Origin: Marinimicrobium hydrolyticum
GTDB lineage: Bacteria > Pseudomonadota > Gammaproteobacteria > Pseudomonadales > Cellvibrionaceae
Length of the DNA: 64,000 nt
Assembly (NCBI RefSeq): GCF_030848505.1
Contig: NZ_JAVDDU010000002.1
Location: 186,001 to 250,000 of the forward strand
Reading direction: 5' to 3'
Shown in pieces: positions 51,490 to 60,645 of this stretch (positions within the stretch are counted from its first letter, which is position 1; each line of letters begins with the position of its first letter). Under the pieces are notes generated by a model. The model saw nothing but the letters and a program-made list of their open reading frames with translations. It searched no databases and was not told the DNA's origin. The translations under genes and the position numbers were made by a program.

Positions 51490-51682
51490 ATGTCGGCAAT
51501 TACCCAGATTGAAGAGTTGGAATCCCTGTACGGACAACCCGCGGAACCCTCGATCATTAAGGAATGATGATCACTCCGCCCATTATTGGGAAGCAGTTTC
51601 CTCAGATTTGTACGATGCTCAGGATTTAAAGAAGGTCTGGCACCACCTTGCTCGTTTTGGAGATCGCAACACGCAGGGATGA
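51490..51682 (+). pseudogene. Truncated pyridoxamine-phosphate-oxidase-like gene start
   Basis: AAAGGAG precedes the ATG at 51490. The first 25 codons read MSAITQIEELESLYGQPAEP and then SIIKE, ending at TGA 51565-51567. This is the usual opening of a family of PPOX-type flavoproteins (xxLExLYGxPxxxSxxKE). After the stop a shifted frame continues DDHSAHYWEAV, weakly matching the expected next block, and then diverges until TGA 51680-51682. It appears to be a frameshifted and truncated gene. The flavin-binding core is missing. Confidence 0.5.
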
Positions 51683-51717
51683 TGGTCTGGACATCTAAAA
51701 TCCACTAGGGATCTCTT

Positions 51718-52470
51718 ATGTTCAAAAGGAAAACGACAGGCTACGAGCCGCTGTACACTTTGAAGAATGTTGCTACGGACATTTGGATTGCGGATGGCGG
51801 CTGGATTTCGTTTTATGGTGTACCCTTCCCCACTCGGATGACAGTGGTTCGATTGGCCAACGGCGATATTTGGATGCACTCACCCATCGCTGATAGGGAA
51901 GGTCTTTCTGAGGCGGTTGCCGCTCTCGGCCCGGTGCGCCATTTAATCGCGCCGAACTGGATCCACTATGCCTGGGTTTCACCGTGGCAAGATCGCTTTC
52001 AGGATGCGGCAACCTGGGTTAGTCCTGGCGTGGTCGACCGCGCCAAAGGTAAAGGCGTTCCACTGATATTTGACCACGAGCTAGGAAATAAAGCCCCTCT
52101 CGAATGGGCATCAGAGATTAGCCAACGGGTTGCCGACTCGGGCATCCATAGAGAAGTGGTTTTCTTCCACCACGCCAGCCGCACGCTGATACTGACTGAC
52201 CTCATTGAAAACTTTGAATTGACGAAAATGCCTTGGTGGACACGACCTCTGCTGAAACTAGGTGGCGTGTGCGACCCCGATGGCCGCATGCCGCGCGATA
52301 TGGCGGCCACGTTTCAACGGCGTCCTGAGCATATCAGAAGCGTGGTCGACACGATGCTTGCGTGGGATCCCGAGCGGGTCATATTGGCTCATGGTCGATG
52401 GTATACCGAGAATGGCACTGAAGAACTACGCCGCGCTTTTCGCAGATTTCTGACGAAACCCACGCCCTAG
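51718..52470 (+). CDS. DUF4336 family protein (metallo-beta-lactamase-like fold)
   Basis: 250 aa, soluble. DUF4336 strings include IWIADGGWISFYGVPFPTRM, VRLANGDIWMHSPI, IAPNWIHYAWV and VVFFHHASRTLILTDLIENF. The family resembles the metallo-beta-lactamase fold but lacks the HxHxDH metal motif, so hydrolase activity is uncertain. RVILAHGRW near the end matches the final conserved histidine. The start is ATG at 51718, 35 bp after the decayed flavoprotein gene. Confidence 0.8.
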   Translation: MFKRKTTGYEPLYTLKNVATDIWIADGGWISFYGVPFPTRMTVVRLANGDIWMHSPIADREGLSEAVAALGPVRHLIAPNWIHYAWVSPWQDRFQDAATWVSPGVVDRAKGKGVPLIFDHELGNKAPLEWASEISQRVADSGIHREVVFFHHASRTLILTDLIENFELTKMPWWTRPLLKLGGVCDPDGRMPRDMAATFQRRPEHIRSVVDTMLAWDPERVILAHGRWYTENGTEELRRAFRRFLTKPTP

Positions 52471-52542
52471 GCCAAGAGATCTCTTACCTTTTCTGACAGC
52501 GTGTTCTTGCTCAGATAACCACCTGTTGGGCTAAAAACATAC

Positions 52543-52559
52543 AGACACTATTCGTGTCT
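52543..52559. promoter_or_regulatory. Inverted repeat upstream of GNAT 4
   Basis: AGACAC and GTGTCT flank TATTC. It lies about 105 bp before the acetyltransferase start and could be an operator for a dimeric regulator not encoded nearby. Confidence 0.35.
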
Positions 52560-52663
52560 AATAAGGACCTTGAAAGTCCAATGAAAATGCGGCGTGTCGT
52601 TTATTGCCCCACCACTGGAAATGGACGAGCGTATGCAACGTCAATTACAGCGGGAGAATCTTT

Positions 52664-53248
52664 ATGGCGACCGAAGTCGTTAACACCTCTGCCTCTGACG
52701 TGGCACCAGTGATAAGTACCATCGTGTTAGCTTTCGCATCAGACCCCATGATGCGCTGGAGTTGGCCGAACGCACACCAGTACCTGGCTGTCATGCCGAG
52801 TTTCGTTGAAGCGTTCGGAGGTAAGGCGTTTAACGCCGACACAGCCCATTGCACCAGTGACCGACGCGGAGCCGCCTTGTGGCTACCACCAGGCACGAGG
52901 CCCGACGAAGAGGCTATGGCGAAAATTGCGGAGAAAAGCGTAACGCCAGAACGACTTGAAGAAATCTACGGCGTTATGGAGAAAATGGACCGCTACCACC
53001 CAAATGAGCCGTACTGGTATCTCCCACTGATCGGGGTTGACCCTAGCCAACAGGGCAAGGGGTACGGCGCCGCATTACTCGACTACGCCTTGCGCCAATG
53101 TGATAAGGAAGGCCAGCTGGCCTATCTTGATTCTTCGAACCCGCGCAATATTCCCCTTTACGAGCGCCATGGGTTTCACGTGGTGGGAGAAATTCAACAC
53201 GGGTCATCCCCCACAATGCGAGCGATGATCAGGGAGCCTCAACGTTAG
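52664..53248 (+). CDS. GNAT family N-acetyltransferase 4
   Basis: 194 aa. It belongs to the subgroup that opens with VISTIVLAFASDPMMRWSWP and has WLPPGTRPDEEA. The acetyl-CoA loop is GVDPSQQGKGYGAALLDYAL (about 125-144), with ends YLDSSNPRNIPLYERHGF. Substrate unknown. ATG at 52664 follows CGGGAGAA; longer open frames upstream have no signal. Confidence 0.82.
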   Translation: MATEVVNTSASDVAPVISTIVLAFASDPMMRWSWPNAHQYLAVMPSFVEAFGGKAFNADTAHCTSDRRGAALWLPPGTRPDEEAMAKIAEKSVTPERLEEIYGVMEKMDRYHPNEPYWYLPLIGVDPSQQGKGYGAALLDYALRQCDKEGQLAYLDSSNPRNIPLYERHGFHVVGEIQHGSSPTMRAMIREPQR

Positions 53249-53318
53249 AGGGAGTCTTTAAGAAGCTGACTGCGCGCCGGCCCTTTATTCCCCCTGCGAA
53301 CGCTCACGAAAGTTATCC

Positions 53319-53774
53319 TTAATTCGGTAGCAGCACGGTCACCTCTACCTCAACTTTCAAGTCTGGCAAGAACAAACGTTCCACTTGCACCCAAGTGGCC
53401 GCGGGATAAGCCCCGCTGGGAAAATAGGATTTTCGAACAGGGATCGTCTCTATCAGTGCTTCAATGTCCGTCGTGTATACAACTTCCCTGAGGATATGAG
53501 CCGTGGTGGCGTCAAAGTCCGATAGGATCTGTTCAATGTTGTCGTATATGCCGACAAGCTGTTCGGCGACGGTATCCGCCTGGTACGTTAAGCCGGCCAG
53601 ATACAGCCGGTTGCCCACGCGGACGACCTGAGTGTAACCAATCTCCGGCTCATGATCGCCGTAGTGCGTTCGCTCAATTTCTGGGGTTTTTCCGCCATGC
53701 ACGGCGCACCCGAACGTGAATAGGGTTACCACTAGCAGTGTGGTGGTGGTCGGTTTGAATACCATGAGTGTCAC
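53319..53774 (-). CDS. RidA/YjgF-family lipoprotein
   Basis: 151 aa. The first about 24 residues are a signal with a cysteine in TFGCAVHG, so it is exported, unusual for RidA proteins, which are cytoplasmic imine/enamine deaminases. The RidA core has YLAGLTYQADTVAEQLVGIYDNIE, ILREVVYTTDI and YPAATWVQVERLFLPDLKVEVE. The canonical catalytic Arg (in xRxxVxV) is replaced by Gln in WVQVERL, so deaminase activity is doubtful. The gene starts 8 bp after the membrane protein gene upstream on the minus strand and is likely co-transcribed with it. Confidence 0.75.
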   Translation of the reverse strand: MTLMVFKPTTTTLLVVTLFTFGCAVHGGKTPEIERTHYGDHEPEIGYTQVVRVGNRLYLAGLTYQADTVAEQLVGIYDNIEQILSDFDATTAHILREVVYTTDIEALIETIPVRKSYFPSGAYPAATWVQVERLFLPDLKVEVEVTVLLPN

Positions 53775-53781
53775 CTATGGG

Positions 53782-54897
53782 TTAAGGGTAATCGACTTCA
53801 ACGATGATTCGGTCCACGAGTTCGAGAGCGGTTGTCATTGTTGAAATATCGGGATGAACATGTCCATCGCGTCCCGAATGATGGCCTCGGCCCACAACGC
53901 TCATGGGATAATACCGAGCTGCCGACCGGGGATCGATAATGGCTTCATAAATCAGCGAGGGTTGGGCGCTATAGCCGTCACCGGAGTACACAGGATCGTC
54001 GGGAAAGCGATTGCTGGACCAGTAGTCGTTAAAATCAAAAGACTGGTTGATTTCGAAACGAACTTTGAAAGGTTCTCCCAGCTGCGCTTGAGCATTAGCG
54101 GATAGTAGAAAGCTATCCAGTAAAGTAGCGCCGGTGTAACCGTCAAGTTCAAGGGAATCGATGGCCGACCGCTGGGCCGCTCCCATAGCGTGCAAAAACA
54201 CTGGCAGGGATTCGGGCCTAAGCCGTTGGTCGCGCGTTTCCGGCTCGTTGATGAATGAGAATATTTGCTCCGGGCTTTGTTCGCCCGATTCGAACGGATC
54301 AGAGGTAAGAACGGCAGAGGCGTCTTTGGGCACAACTCGGATGTCAAAGCGGTTGGAAGCCAGTTTGCCAGTGACATAAATAGGCTCTATCAGGTTGCCA
54401 TCCAAGGTTTCCAGCCAAATAGCGTACTGAGGCCAGCGATAGTATGGCCCAGTCCGAACATCGATGGTTAAGCCCAACCCAGGGGCATCAGCCTGTTTCC
54501 GGTTCACCCGCACATACTGAAATCTTTGCTGCACCTCCGCTCGGTCTCCGGCTCTCAAGGTATTGCCCCACTCGTAGAAACTCAGCAGCGGCGGCGCATG
54601 AAAGTAGGCCGCAATGGTCACGATGGGAGCAACCAGCAAAGCGAGCAGTAACGCGCCGTTGATAGCGCCAGCCCTCGTTTTAACTTTCAGGTATTGCCTA
54701 AGTACGGCGAAGTTGTTCTTCAAATGCCAAAAGGCCATGACCAGAAAAAGTAAGCCCAGCACTGTGTGCATCAGAGCGACCGTCGTAGTATGGCGATTTA
54801 CGAACAGCAGAATCGAGGTCACTGCCATGACGAGAATCGCCAGGAACAGACTTAGGGACGTAAAAGTACGGACAGAGAAGAATTTAGTTGTTTTCAT
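53782..54897 (-). CDS. Membrane protein with cytochrome-b-like N-terminus (DUF4405-like)
   Basis: 371 aa. Three membrane helices at the N-terminus (TSLSLFLAILVMAVTSILLF, TTTVALMHTVLGLLFLVMAFW, NGALLLALLVAPIVTIAAYF) carry His residues in H-x-n-H positions, as in DUF4405-type heme-binding bundles. A large extracytoplasmic domain follows (about 110-371), with GLTIDVRTGPYYRWPQYAIW and DGYTGATLLDSF. Heme binding is inference. It is followed by the RidA-like lipoprotein, with which it may form a periplasmic pair. Confidence 0.55.
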   Translation of the reverse strand: MKTTKFFSVRTFTSLSLFLAILVMAVTSILLFVNRHTTTVALMHTVLGLLFLVMAFWHLKNNFAVLRQYLKVKTRAGAINGALLLALLVAPIVTIAAYFHAPPLLSFYEWGNTLRAGDRAEVQQRFQYVRVNRKQADAPGLGLTIDVRTGPYYRWPQYAIWLETLDGNLIEPIYVTGKLASNRFDIRVVPKDASAVLTSDPFESGEQSPEQIFSFINEPETRDQRLRPESLPVFLHAMGAAQRSAIDSLELDGYTGATLLDSFLLSANAQAQLGEPFKVRFEINQSFDFNDYWSSNRFPDDPVYSGDGYSAQPSLIYEAIIDPRSAARYYPMSVVGRGHHSGRDGHVHPDISTMTTALELVDRIIVEVDYP

Positions 54898-54995
54898 TGC
54901 AGTGCGGCGGACCTGAGTGAAGGTAGCGCGCAGTATTCAGGCTCAGGGAACTATTGAGCCAATGAAATATTCTTAAATTTTCTCAAACTGTTGTT

Positions 54996-56459
54996 TTATA
55001 AAGAATTACTGAGAGCAGCGAAGTCGGCCAATTGGCCTAACTGATGGCGTTCAACCAAGTCACGCACCTGAGAGAGATAGCGTTCTGCCAGAGCATTCTC
55101 CCCCTGAGTGGACGAAAGTTCGGCCAGTTGAAGGCGGGCTTGGGCTTCACCCAACGGACAGCGGATCCTCTGGTGGTATCGAATAGCGGCGCGAATGGCT
55201 TGTTCTGCTTCACTGTGGTGACCACCTTTTTGCTTCAGCCTGCCGAGCAGCTGGGCGTTATACGCCAAGTAAAGCCAATCGTCTTGCTCAGCCGACGCCG
55301 TATCCGCTAAGTGCAGTAGATCTAGAGCAACTTCATTTTCACCCTGCTCGGCGCTGGCTCGCGCCAACCAGTAAGCCAATCGCCCCGTTTCGGCGCCATT
55401 TGGCACCGTTAAAGTCTGGCTGTAATGCAAGGCCCGTTCTAGAAGCTCCGCCGCTACATCTGTGTCCCCGAGGTGAATCCACAATTCGCCGAGTAAACGG
55501 TGCGCCACGAGGTTACCCGGCTCCAGATCCACTAGACTCCGCAGTAAATTGGCGGCGGCTCGATGCTCGCCTTGATCCCACTGTTCAAAGGCGCGAAACA
55601 TGAGCTCATGGCTAAAATTACTGTCGATTTGCGTGGCTAAGGCGGCGGGAGCTTGGCCCGTTTGCCGTGCCACAATTTTGCTTAACTCTGCCAATGCCTG
55701 CTCGACCGTAGCCGCCAAGACGGTGCCGCGTTTTATGCTAGGCCCGAAGTAAAGCCGATAGTTCAGGCGGTAATCTTCAACGTACCCCGCGAGTTCGCTT
55801 TCAACCACCAGTGCCGCGCCTGTTTGCGCCTGTAGACGGGTAAGATCAGCACTTAGATAGTCTCGCTCAAGGCCCGCATGTCGCATTGCTTGGAGTACGG
55901 ATTCTGTGCCTGAAACCGGAATAGTTTGGTGCACTGAAAGCAAAGCGATAAGGTGGTCCATGCCTCCTAACGGAACCCAATTATGGTTGTTGTCGGCTAT
56001 GCGATTTTTTACAGGAAGTACTAAAACCGGCCCCTCCAAACCGCTCGACGTTGGGCGGGCATAGGTGTAAATCAACGCGGTAAATAACGAGAGCGACAAC
56101 ACAAACAAGGACGCAAGTCGCCATATGTGCAATTTAGACCGAACTTTTCTCTTCTCTTGAAGATGCACGTCCGCCATCCAGGCGTAGCCTTTGCGGGGAT
56201 AGGTCTTGATCAAGTCGTTGTCTTTAAACAACTGTCGGATTTCACGCACCGACTGAAACAACACCTGCTCATCTACGGATACGTCATCCCAGACGGTATC
56301 CAGCAAGTATTGTTTGCTCAGCGTCTGCTTCGGGTGAGCCAGGAATAGAAGTAACAGCTGGAAAGTTTTAGGGCGGACGCGCGTTTGAACTCCGCCGATC
56401 TCTACCATATGGCGGTCTGGATGGATGGCAGCGCTGGCGGTGTGATAAGTGTTTGACAA
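54996..56459 (-). CDS. CadC-like membrane-bound transcriptional regulator with TPR region
   Basis: 487 aa. N-terminal OmpR-type winged helix (about 10-98) with RPKTFQLLLLFLAHP, LLDTVWDDVSVDEQVLFQSV and RKGYAW. One transmembrane segment (about 112-132: LASLFVLSLSLFTALIY) separates it from a periplasmic part (about 135-487) rich in TPR-like helices. This is the CadC/ToxR layout: a periplasmic sensor directly linked to a cytoplasmic DNA-binding domain. The TTG start at 56459 keeps the winged helix whole. It lies 121 bp downstream of the TonB receptor gene on the same strand and is the natural candidate to control it. Confidence 0.82.
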   Translation of the reverse strand: MSNTYHTASAAIHPDRHMVEIGGVQTRVRPKTFQLLLLFLAHPKQTLSKQYLLDTVWDDVSVDEQVLFQSVREIRQLFKDNDLIKTYPRKGYAWMADVHLQEKRKVRSKLHIWRLASLFVLSLSLFTALIYTYARPTSSGLEGPVLVLPVKNRIADNNHNWVPLGGMDHLIALLSVHQTIPVSGTESVLQAMRHAGLERDYLSADLTRLQAQTGAALVVESELAGYVEDYRLNYRLYFGPSIKRGTVLAATVEQALAELSKIVARQTGQAPAALATQIDSNFSHELMFRAFEQWDQGEHRAAANLLRSLVDLEPGNLVAHRLLGELWIHLGDTDVAAELLERALHYSQTLTVPNGAETGRLAYWLARASAEQGENEVALDLLHLADTASAEQDDWLYLAYNAQLLGRLKQKGGHHSEAEQAIRAAIRYHQRIRCPLGEAQARLQLAELSSTQGENALAERYLSQVRDLVERHQLGQLADFAALSNSL

Positions 56460-56580
56460 GCGTCAGGAGCTCCCTGTCCCGGCAGTTTTTCCGGATTATA
56501 GCAGAGCTACTTCGTTGTGGTGGGTGTTGATCGTTGCTTCAGAGAGTCGACCGCCCCAGAGGCGGCCGACTGTTTCACGC

Positions 56581-58914
56581 TTAGTACTTCCAAGCAAAGC
56601 GCGCGCCGACGGTGCGCGGTTTACCCCAAACGCCGTAGCCCCAGTCGGGACCCAAGGTGTTTTGGTAGGTGTAGTACTCTTCATCAAAGATGTTATTGGC
56701 AAATGCTGCTACGGTGTAACGCTGATCCGGAGAATGCCAGCTGATTTTGGCGTTGCCGATACCGTAAGCGTCGTGGTGTGCGTAGGGGTCATTTGATAAT
56801 TGCAGATAGTGATCGTCCTGCCAGGAGTAATCACCCTGGAATACCACTTCGCTGCCGTTGGCGAGACCCATGTAGTAGCGCGCTACAAAGTTGTAGGTGA
56901 GCCCCGGCGCCGAGGGCAGCTCGTTGCCATCCAGGCCGTATTCGTCACCGGCCACGATAAACATCTGTTCGGAGTCGAACTCGGTGTCTAGAAGACCCAC
57001 GCCTGCAATCAGCTCGAAGTTATCCGTCACCTGTGCCGTCACTTCCAGCTCAGCGCCCATACCGCGCACGTCACCAGCGTTGGTTATTACACTGCCTTCC
57101 GCAACAGTCAGGAATACCTGCGCCTGGTAACCTTTAATTTCATAGGTGAAGGCGGCGGCATTCAAGCGCACACGGCCGTCCGCCAAGTCGGTTTTCAAAC
57201 CCACTTCAAAGTTGACGATATCTTCCGAATCCACGGGCAGGGTAGCTTCAATTGAGCCGTTGTAGCTGGCGGAAAAGCCGCCGCTTTTGAACCCGTTAGA
57301 CAGGCTGGCATAAATCAGCGTGTCGGGTACGGGGCGCCAATCGAGCCCCAAACGGCCAGTGAACGCGCTATCGGAAAAGTCGCGCGTTATACTAATTTCC
57401 TCCAAGCCCTCATAGAAACTGGGCCCGTTGTCTTGATGAAATTCGCGGCTCTCATCGGTGTAGCGCGCACCGATAACGGCTGTTAGCTGGCTGGTCAGAT
57501 CGTACTCAACTTGGCCAAAGAGCGCGACGGATTCCGTATCCAGTTGTACCGCTTCCCGGTGCCATAAACCATCGGCGGTGGTTGGCGCTTCGGTAAGCAT
57601 GTCACGGTGGTCGTCGTAGTAGTAAACGCCAGTGACCCAGGTCATACGATCATTAGCGCCATTGAGACGAATTTCCTGAGTAAACTGCTCGGATTCGGTC
57701 GTGTATTGCTCGTCAAACCAAATGACTTGAGTCGCATCGCCGTCGTCCTGTAGAAATTTGTCCAGCTCTTCGTAGGCGGTGATGGAGGTCAACTGAAAGC
57801 CGCCGAAGTCCCACGTCAGGTTCGCAGAGACACCGAAGGTGTCGATTTCGGTTCTCAGGCCGCCCGTGGCGCCAGACGCTACGTACTTCGGCCCAAATCT
57901 TCCGTCGGTTTGACTCATGCCGGTAAGACCGGGAGTATCTTCCATTCCGCCGAAGGTAGCGCTGGTACAACGGCCTGCTTGGATATCCGGGACTGAGCAT
58001 TTAGGGCTGCCTTCAACCGGTTCTTGCAAATAACCCATATGGGCAAAACCGACACTGGTCTGGTCGGCATGACTGCCGTGCACACTTAAACGCAGCAGAC
58101 CATCCAGCCCCAAATCGAACTCCACTTGGCCGCGATAACCCAGGTTGTCCGTTTCGTTAAGTTTATCGTCCGGTATGGTGTTGCCATCGATGACCTGCCC
58201 ACCGATGGTATTGGTCTGCCAGCCGTCATTGGTGGTGGACTTAAGAGCCAGGCGCCCGCGTATCCCATCACTCAGCGGACCGCTCACCATGCCTTCCACG
58301 ATCATTTCATTGAAAGTGCCGTAACTGACGCTGGCGGCGGCTTCCAGCGTGTCCGTAGGCTTGCGGGAAATGTAGTGAACCAAACCACCCGTGGTGTTGC
58401 GGCCATAGAGCGTGCCCTGGGGACCGCGCAGCACTTCCACCCTTTCCAGATCGAATAACTGAATAGCTGAACCGGCGGGATTGCCACGGTAAACATCATC
58501 CACATAAATTGCGACCGGCGCCTCCCAAGAGTCAGAAAAGTTCACCAAGCTGACGCCGCGTAAGGCAATGGAGGGGCTTGAGGCTTCGCCAAAGATGGCA
58601 AAGAAGTTCATGTTGGGAACCTGCTGAGTAATATCCAGCCCTTCCTCAAAACCCATGCGTTCGATGGCCTCACCGGAAAAAGCGCTCACCGCCACGGACA
58701 CGTCCTGCATGTCTTGTTCCCGCATCTGCGCCGTCACCAATACTTCTTCCACCACTGACTGGCGTGTGCCCTGCGCCCACACCGGCGTTGCCATGATCGT
58801 TGAGGCAATCAGACTGGGAAGTAAAAGCCGTCGAAATGTTGGTTGGGTTAGGGAATTTTTGGAGGAGGTGACGGAAGGGGTAAATGAATCAATGAGACTG
58901 CGCTTGGCGTGCAT
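56581..58914 (-). CDS. TonB-dependent outer-membrane receptor 2
   Basis: 777 aa. An extended signal region (about 1-50, ending TPVWAQ) is followed by the TonB box VVEEVLVTAQMREQ. The plug has SVAVSAFSGEAIERMG and SIALRGVSLVNFSDSWEAPV with VEVLRGPQGTLYGRNTTGG. A 22-strand barrel follows, ending GARFAWKY. It belongs to the receptor branch common in sphingomonads and marine gammaproteobacteria, often serving aromatic or terpenoid compounds; the ligand is unknown. AAGGAG lies 6 nt before the ATG at 58914, and an upstream ATG in frame (58935) is less likely. Confidence 0.9.
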   Translation of the reverse strand: MHAKRSLIDSFTPSVTSSKNSLTQPTFRRLLLPSLIASTIMATPVWAQGTRQSVVEEVLVTAQMREQDMQDVSVAVSAFSGEAIERMGFEEGLDITQQVPNMNFFAIFGEASSPSIALRGVSLVNFSDSWEAPVAIYVDDVYRGNPAGSAIQLFDLERVEVLRGPQGTLYGRNTTGGLVHYISRKPTDTLEAAASVSYGTFNEMIVEGMVSGPLSDGIRGRLALKSTTNDGWQTNTIGGQVIDGNTIPDDKLNETDNLGYRGQVEFDLGLDGLLRLSVHGSHADQTSVGFAHMGYLQEPVEGSPKCSVPDIQAGRCTSATFGGMEDTPGLTGMSQTDGRFGPKYVASGATGGLRTEIDTFGVSANLTWDFGGFQLTSITAYEELDKFLQDDGDATQVIWFDEQYTTESEQFTQEIRLNGANDRMTWVTGVYYYDDHRDMLTEAPTTADGLWHREAVQLDTESVALFGQVEYDLTSQLTAVIGARYTDESREFHQDNGPSFYEGLEEISITRDFSDSAFTGRLGLDWRPVPDTLIYASLSNGFKSGGFSASYNGSIEATLPVDSEDIVNFEVGLKTDLADGRVRLNAAAFTYEIKGYQAQVFLTVAEGSVITNAGDVRGMGAELEVTAQVTDNFELIAGVGLLDTEFDSEQMFIVAGDEYGLDGNELPSAPGLTYNFVARYYMGLANGSEVVFQGDYSWQDDHYLQLSNDPYAHHDAYGIGNAKISWHSPDQRYTVAAFANNIFDEEYYTYQNTLGPDWGYGVWGKPRTVGARFAWKY

Positions 58915-59459
58915 ACTATTCTCCTTTTTATGCAACGATGTAGTGCGAGAGACGCGACGGCCGCACCAAATTAGCGCGCGCCATCACAAAACTACAGTAA
59001 CGAATTGTGCGCCCCAAAGCTTGCGGCGGGCGTAGAGCGACCTGAGCGGTTCGCCCTTGAGCGACGCTAAGTCGATGGAACTATATCCCACGGGCAAGAG
59101 TTGTGCCATCGACAAACCGTGATCGGGGCGTTCGATTCATCATGAAAAAGAAATTCTTTCAAATATTTTTAGTTTTTAGCAATTTTTTTCGATTTCAAGA
59201 AAAACTTTGTGAGAGAAACACCCGAAAAAAAAGATCTCCAGTTTCGATTTCTATAGGTTTTCTTTGAGAAGTCCGAAATGCGAGTGAAGGTTTGAAGAAG
59301 TATCGGTAGCAACTTTCAAAAGAAAAAGTGTGATGAAAGCTAGGCGAACATGAACATTCAGTAGTTTTGCTTCTCAGAATATCCGAGCAGTGTTTGATGA
59401 TTCTTGCGTTATTAGATCACGACTCATTGTGCGGTAGTGAGACAATTAGAGATTGGTTC
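58915..59459. other. 545-bp region upstream of TonB receptor 2
   Basis: It holds the promoter of the receptor gene on the minus strand and the end of the jetD transcript. An AT-rich block lies at about 59150-59260. No ORF, tRNA or convincing operator is visible, and no hairpin terminator follows jetD. Confidence 0.5.
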
Positions 59460-60623
59460 TCAGAATCCGACAACTTCCTGATCCACAAAAAGTTCAGTGG
59501 TGCGGATGGTGGGAAGCAGCTCGCGGTCGGCAAAATCGCAGCCGGTATTGCCAGGATCTTTTTGCAAGTGTTTACCGCTGGAATCGTGAGCGTGACCTTC
59601 ACCCTGCCTTAGGCGTTCAAGCATGGGCGTGTAGCCGGGCTCCCAGGCGTCAATGTCGGGAAAGATCAGGCGCAGCGCTTTTAGGATGGCCATGCCGGAA
59701 AAATCCAGATCTCCCCAGAAGCGGGTTTTAATATCGGTGGCGTATCCTTCCTCCGCGGTATTGAACCACCAATCACGAAACTGTTGCAGAACCTCGCCGT
59801 GATCACCGGGGTTGAGGTAGCTGAATACGGCATTGCCCGCGTCGCGAATGCGCAGGGCGCTGCCTCGAAAACCGGCACTGTAGACGAGAGCGCAGTTGGG
59901 CAGCTCCTGATGCGCCAGGCCGATAAAGGAATCTTGGTTTTCGATAAACAGTACCTTCTCCAGCCGCTGGGGAAGATAGACGGACATGAGAATAGGACGG
60001 GGAATGAGGTTGTGAGCCAGGCTGGGAAACAGCATTCCAACCAGATCTTCATGGCGCTCAAGGAATTTGGAATCGCCCCAGAAGCAGCGCGCGGACAGAG
60101 TTCTTAATGTTTGAGGTTGCTGAAGTTCTTCGCCAATACGGGCGAAAGCTCTCAAGGTTTTTTCAGCGCCCTGCTCCGGCACTCGAACCATTCTCTCCGC
60201 CAGCGCATCACCGCCATCTTCAAACCGATTGGCCATCTTGGCGAGGGTGTGCTGCCACACCAGCGCGTAAGGATCTAACGCTGGTCGGTTGAGCCAGTGG
60301 CGCACCAGCTCTTCCTTGTCGGGCATAAACACCAGTTGCGCATTTTCGTAGGGCTCCTCTCCTGGCCGAACTCTCGCCGGTTTGACGGTAAGAATCTGGT
60401 ATTCCTTATCCAGGCTTTTGATCAATGCCCACAGAAAAGATACATCTTCGTTTTGAAAGTCATAGAGCTGCGGCGCGGTTTTGGGATTAATGCGCAAGCT
60501 GAGCCGCTGTTGGCCCTTTTCAAGCTTGGTGAGAAAGCGCTCCAGAAGACGACGCGGCAACGCTTCTTCCTCCAACCAAGGAGGCGGTTCTGCGAAGGGT
60601 CGATTTTTAGGTGCGTCGCCCAT
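59460..60623 (-). CDS. jetD: Wadjet defence nuclease subunit JetD
   Basis: 387 aa, the usual JetD length. The N-terminal DUF3322 domain (about 1-190) has WALIKSLDKEYQILTVKPAR and LSARCFWGDSKFLERHEDLV. The C-terminal DUF2220/Toprim domain has KVLFIENQDSFI, acidic WGDLDFSGMAILKALR (about 315) and LFVDQEVVGF at the end. JetD is a topoisomerase-VI-A-like nuclease that cleaves small circular DNA after loop extrusion by the JetABC SMC complex. It follows jetC by 22 bp on the minus strand. All expected motifs are present. Confidence 0.88.
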   Translation of the reverse strand: MGDAPKNRPFAEPPPWLEEEALPRRLLERFLTKLEKGQQRLSLRINPKTAPQLYDFQNEDVSFLWALIKSLDKEYQILTVKPARVRPGEEPYENAQLVFMPDKEELVRHWLNRPALDPYALVWQHTLAKMANRFEDGGDALAERMVRVPEQGAEKTLRAFARIGEELQQPQTLRTLSARCFWGDSKFLERHEDLVGMLFPSLAHNLIPRPILMSVYLPQRLEKVLFIENQDSFIGLAHQELPNCALVYSAGFRGSALRIRDAGNAVFSYLNPGDHGEVLQQFRDWWFNTAEEGYATDIKTRFWGDLDFSGMAILKALRLIFPDIDAWEPGYTPMLERLRQGEGHAHDSSGKHLQKDPGNTGCDFADRELLPTIRTTELFVDQEVVGF

Positions 60624-60645
60624 AACTTTCTCTCATTAAGCTCCG

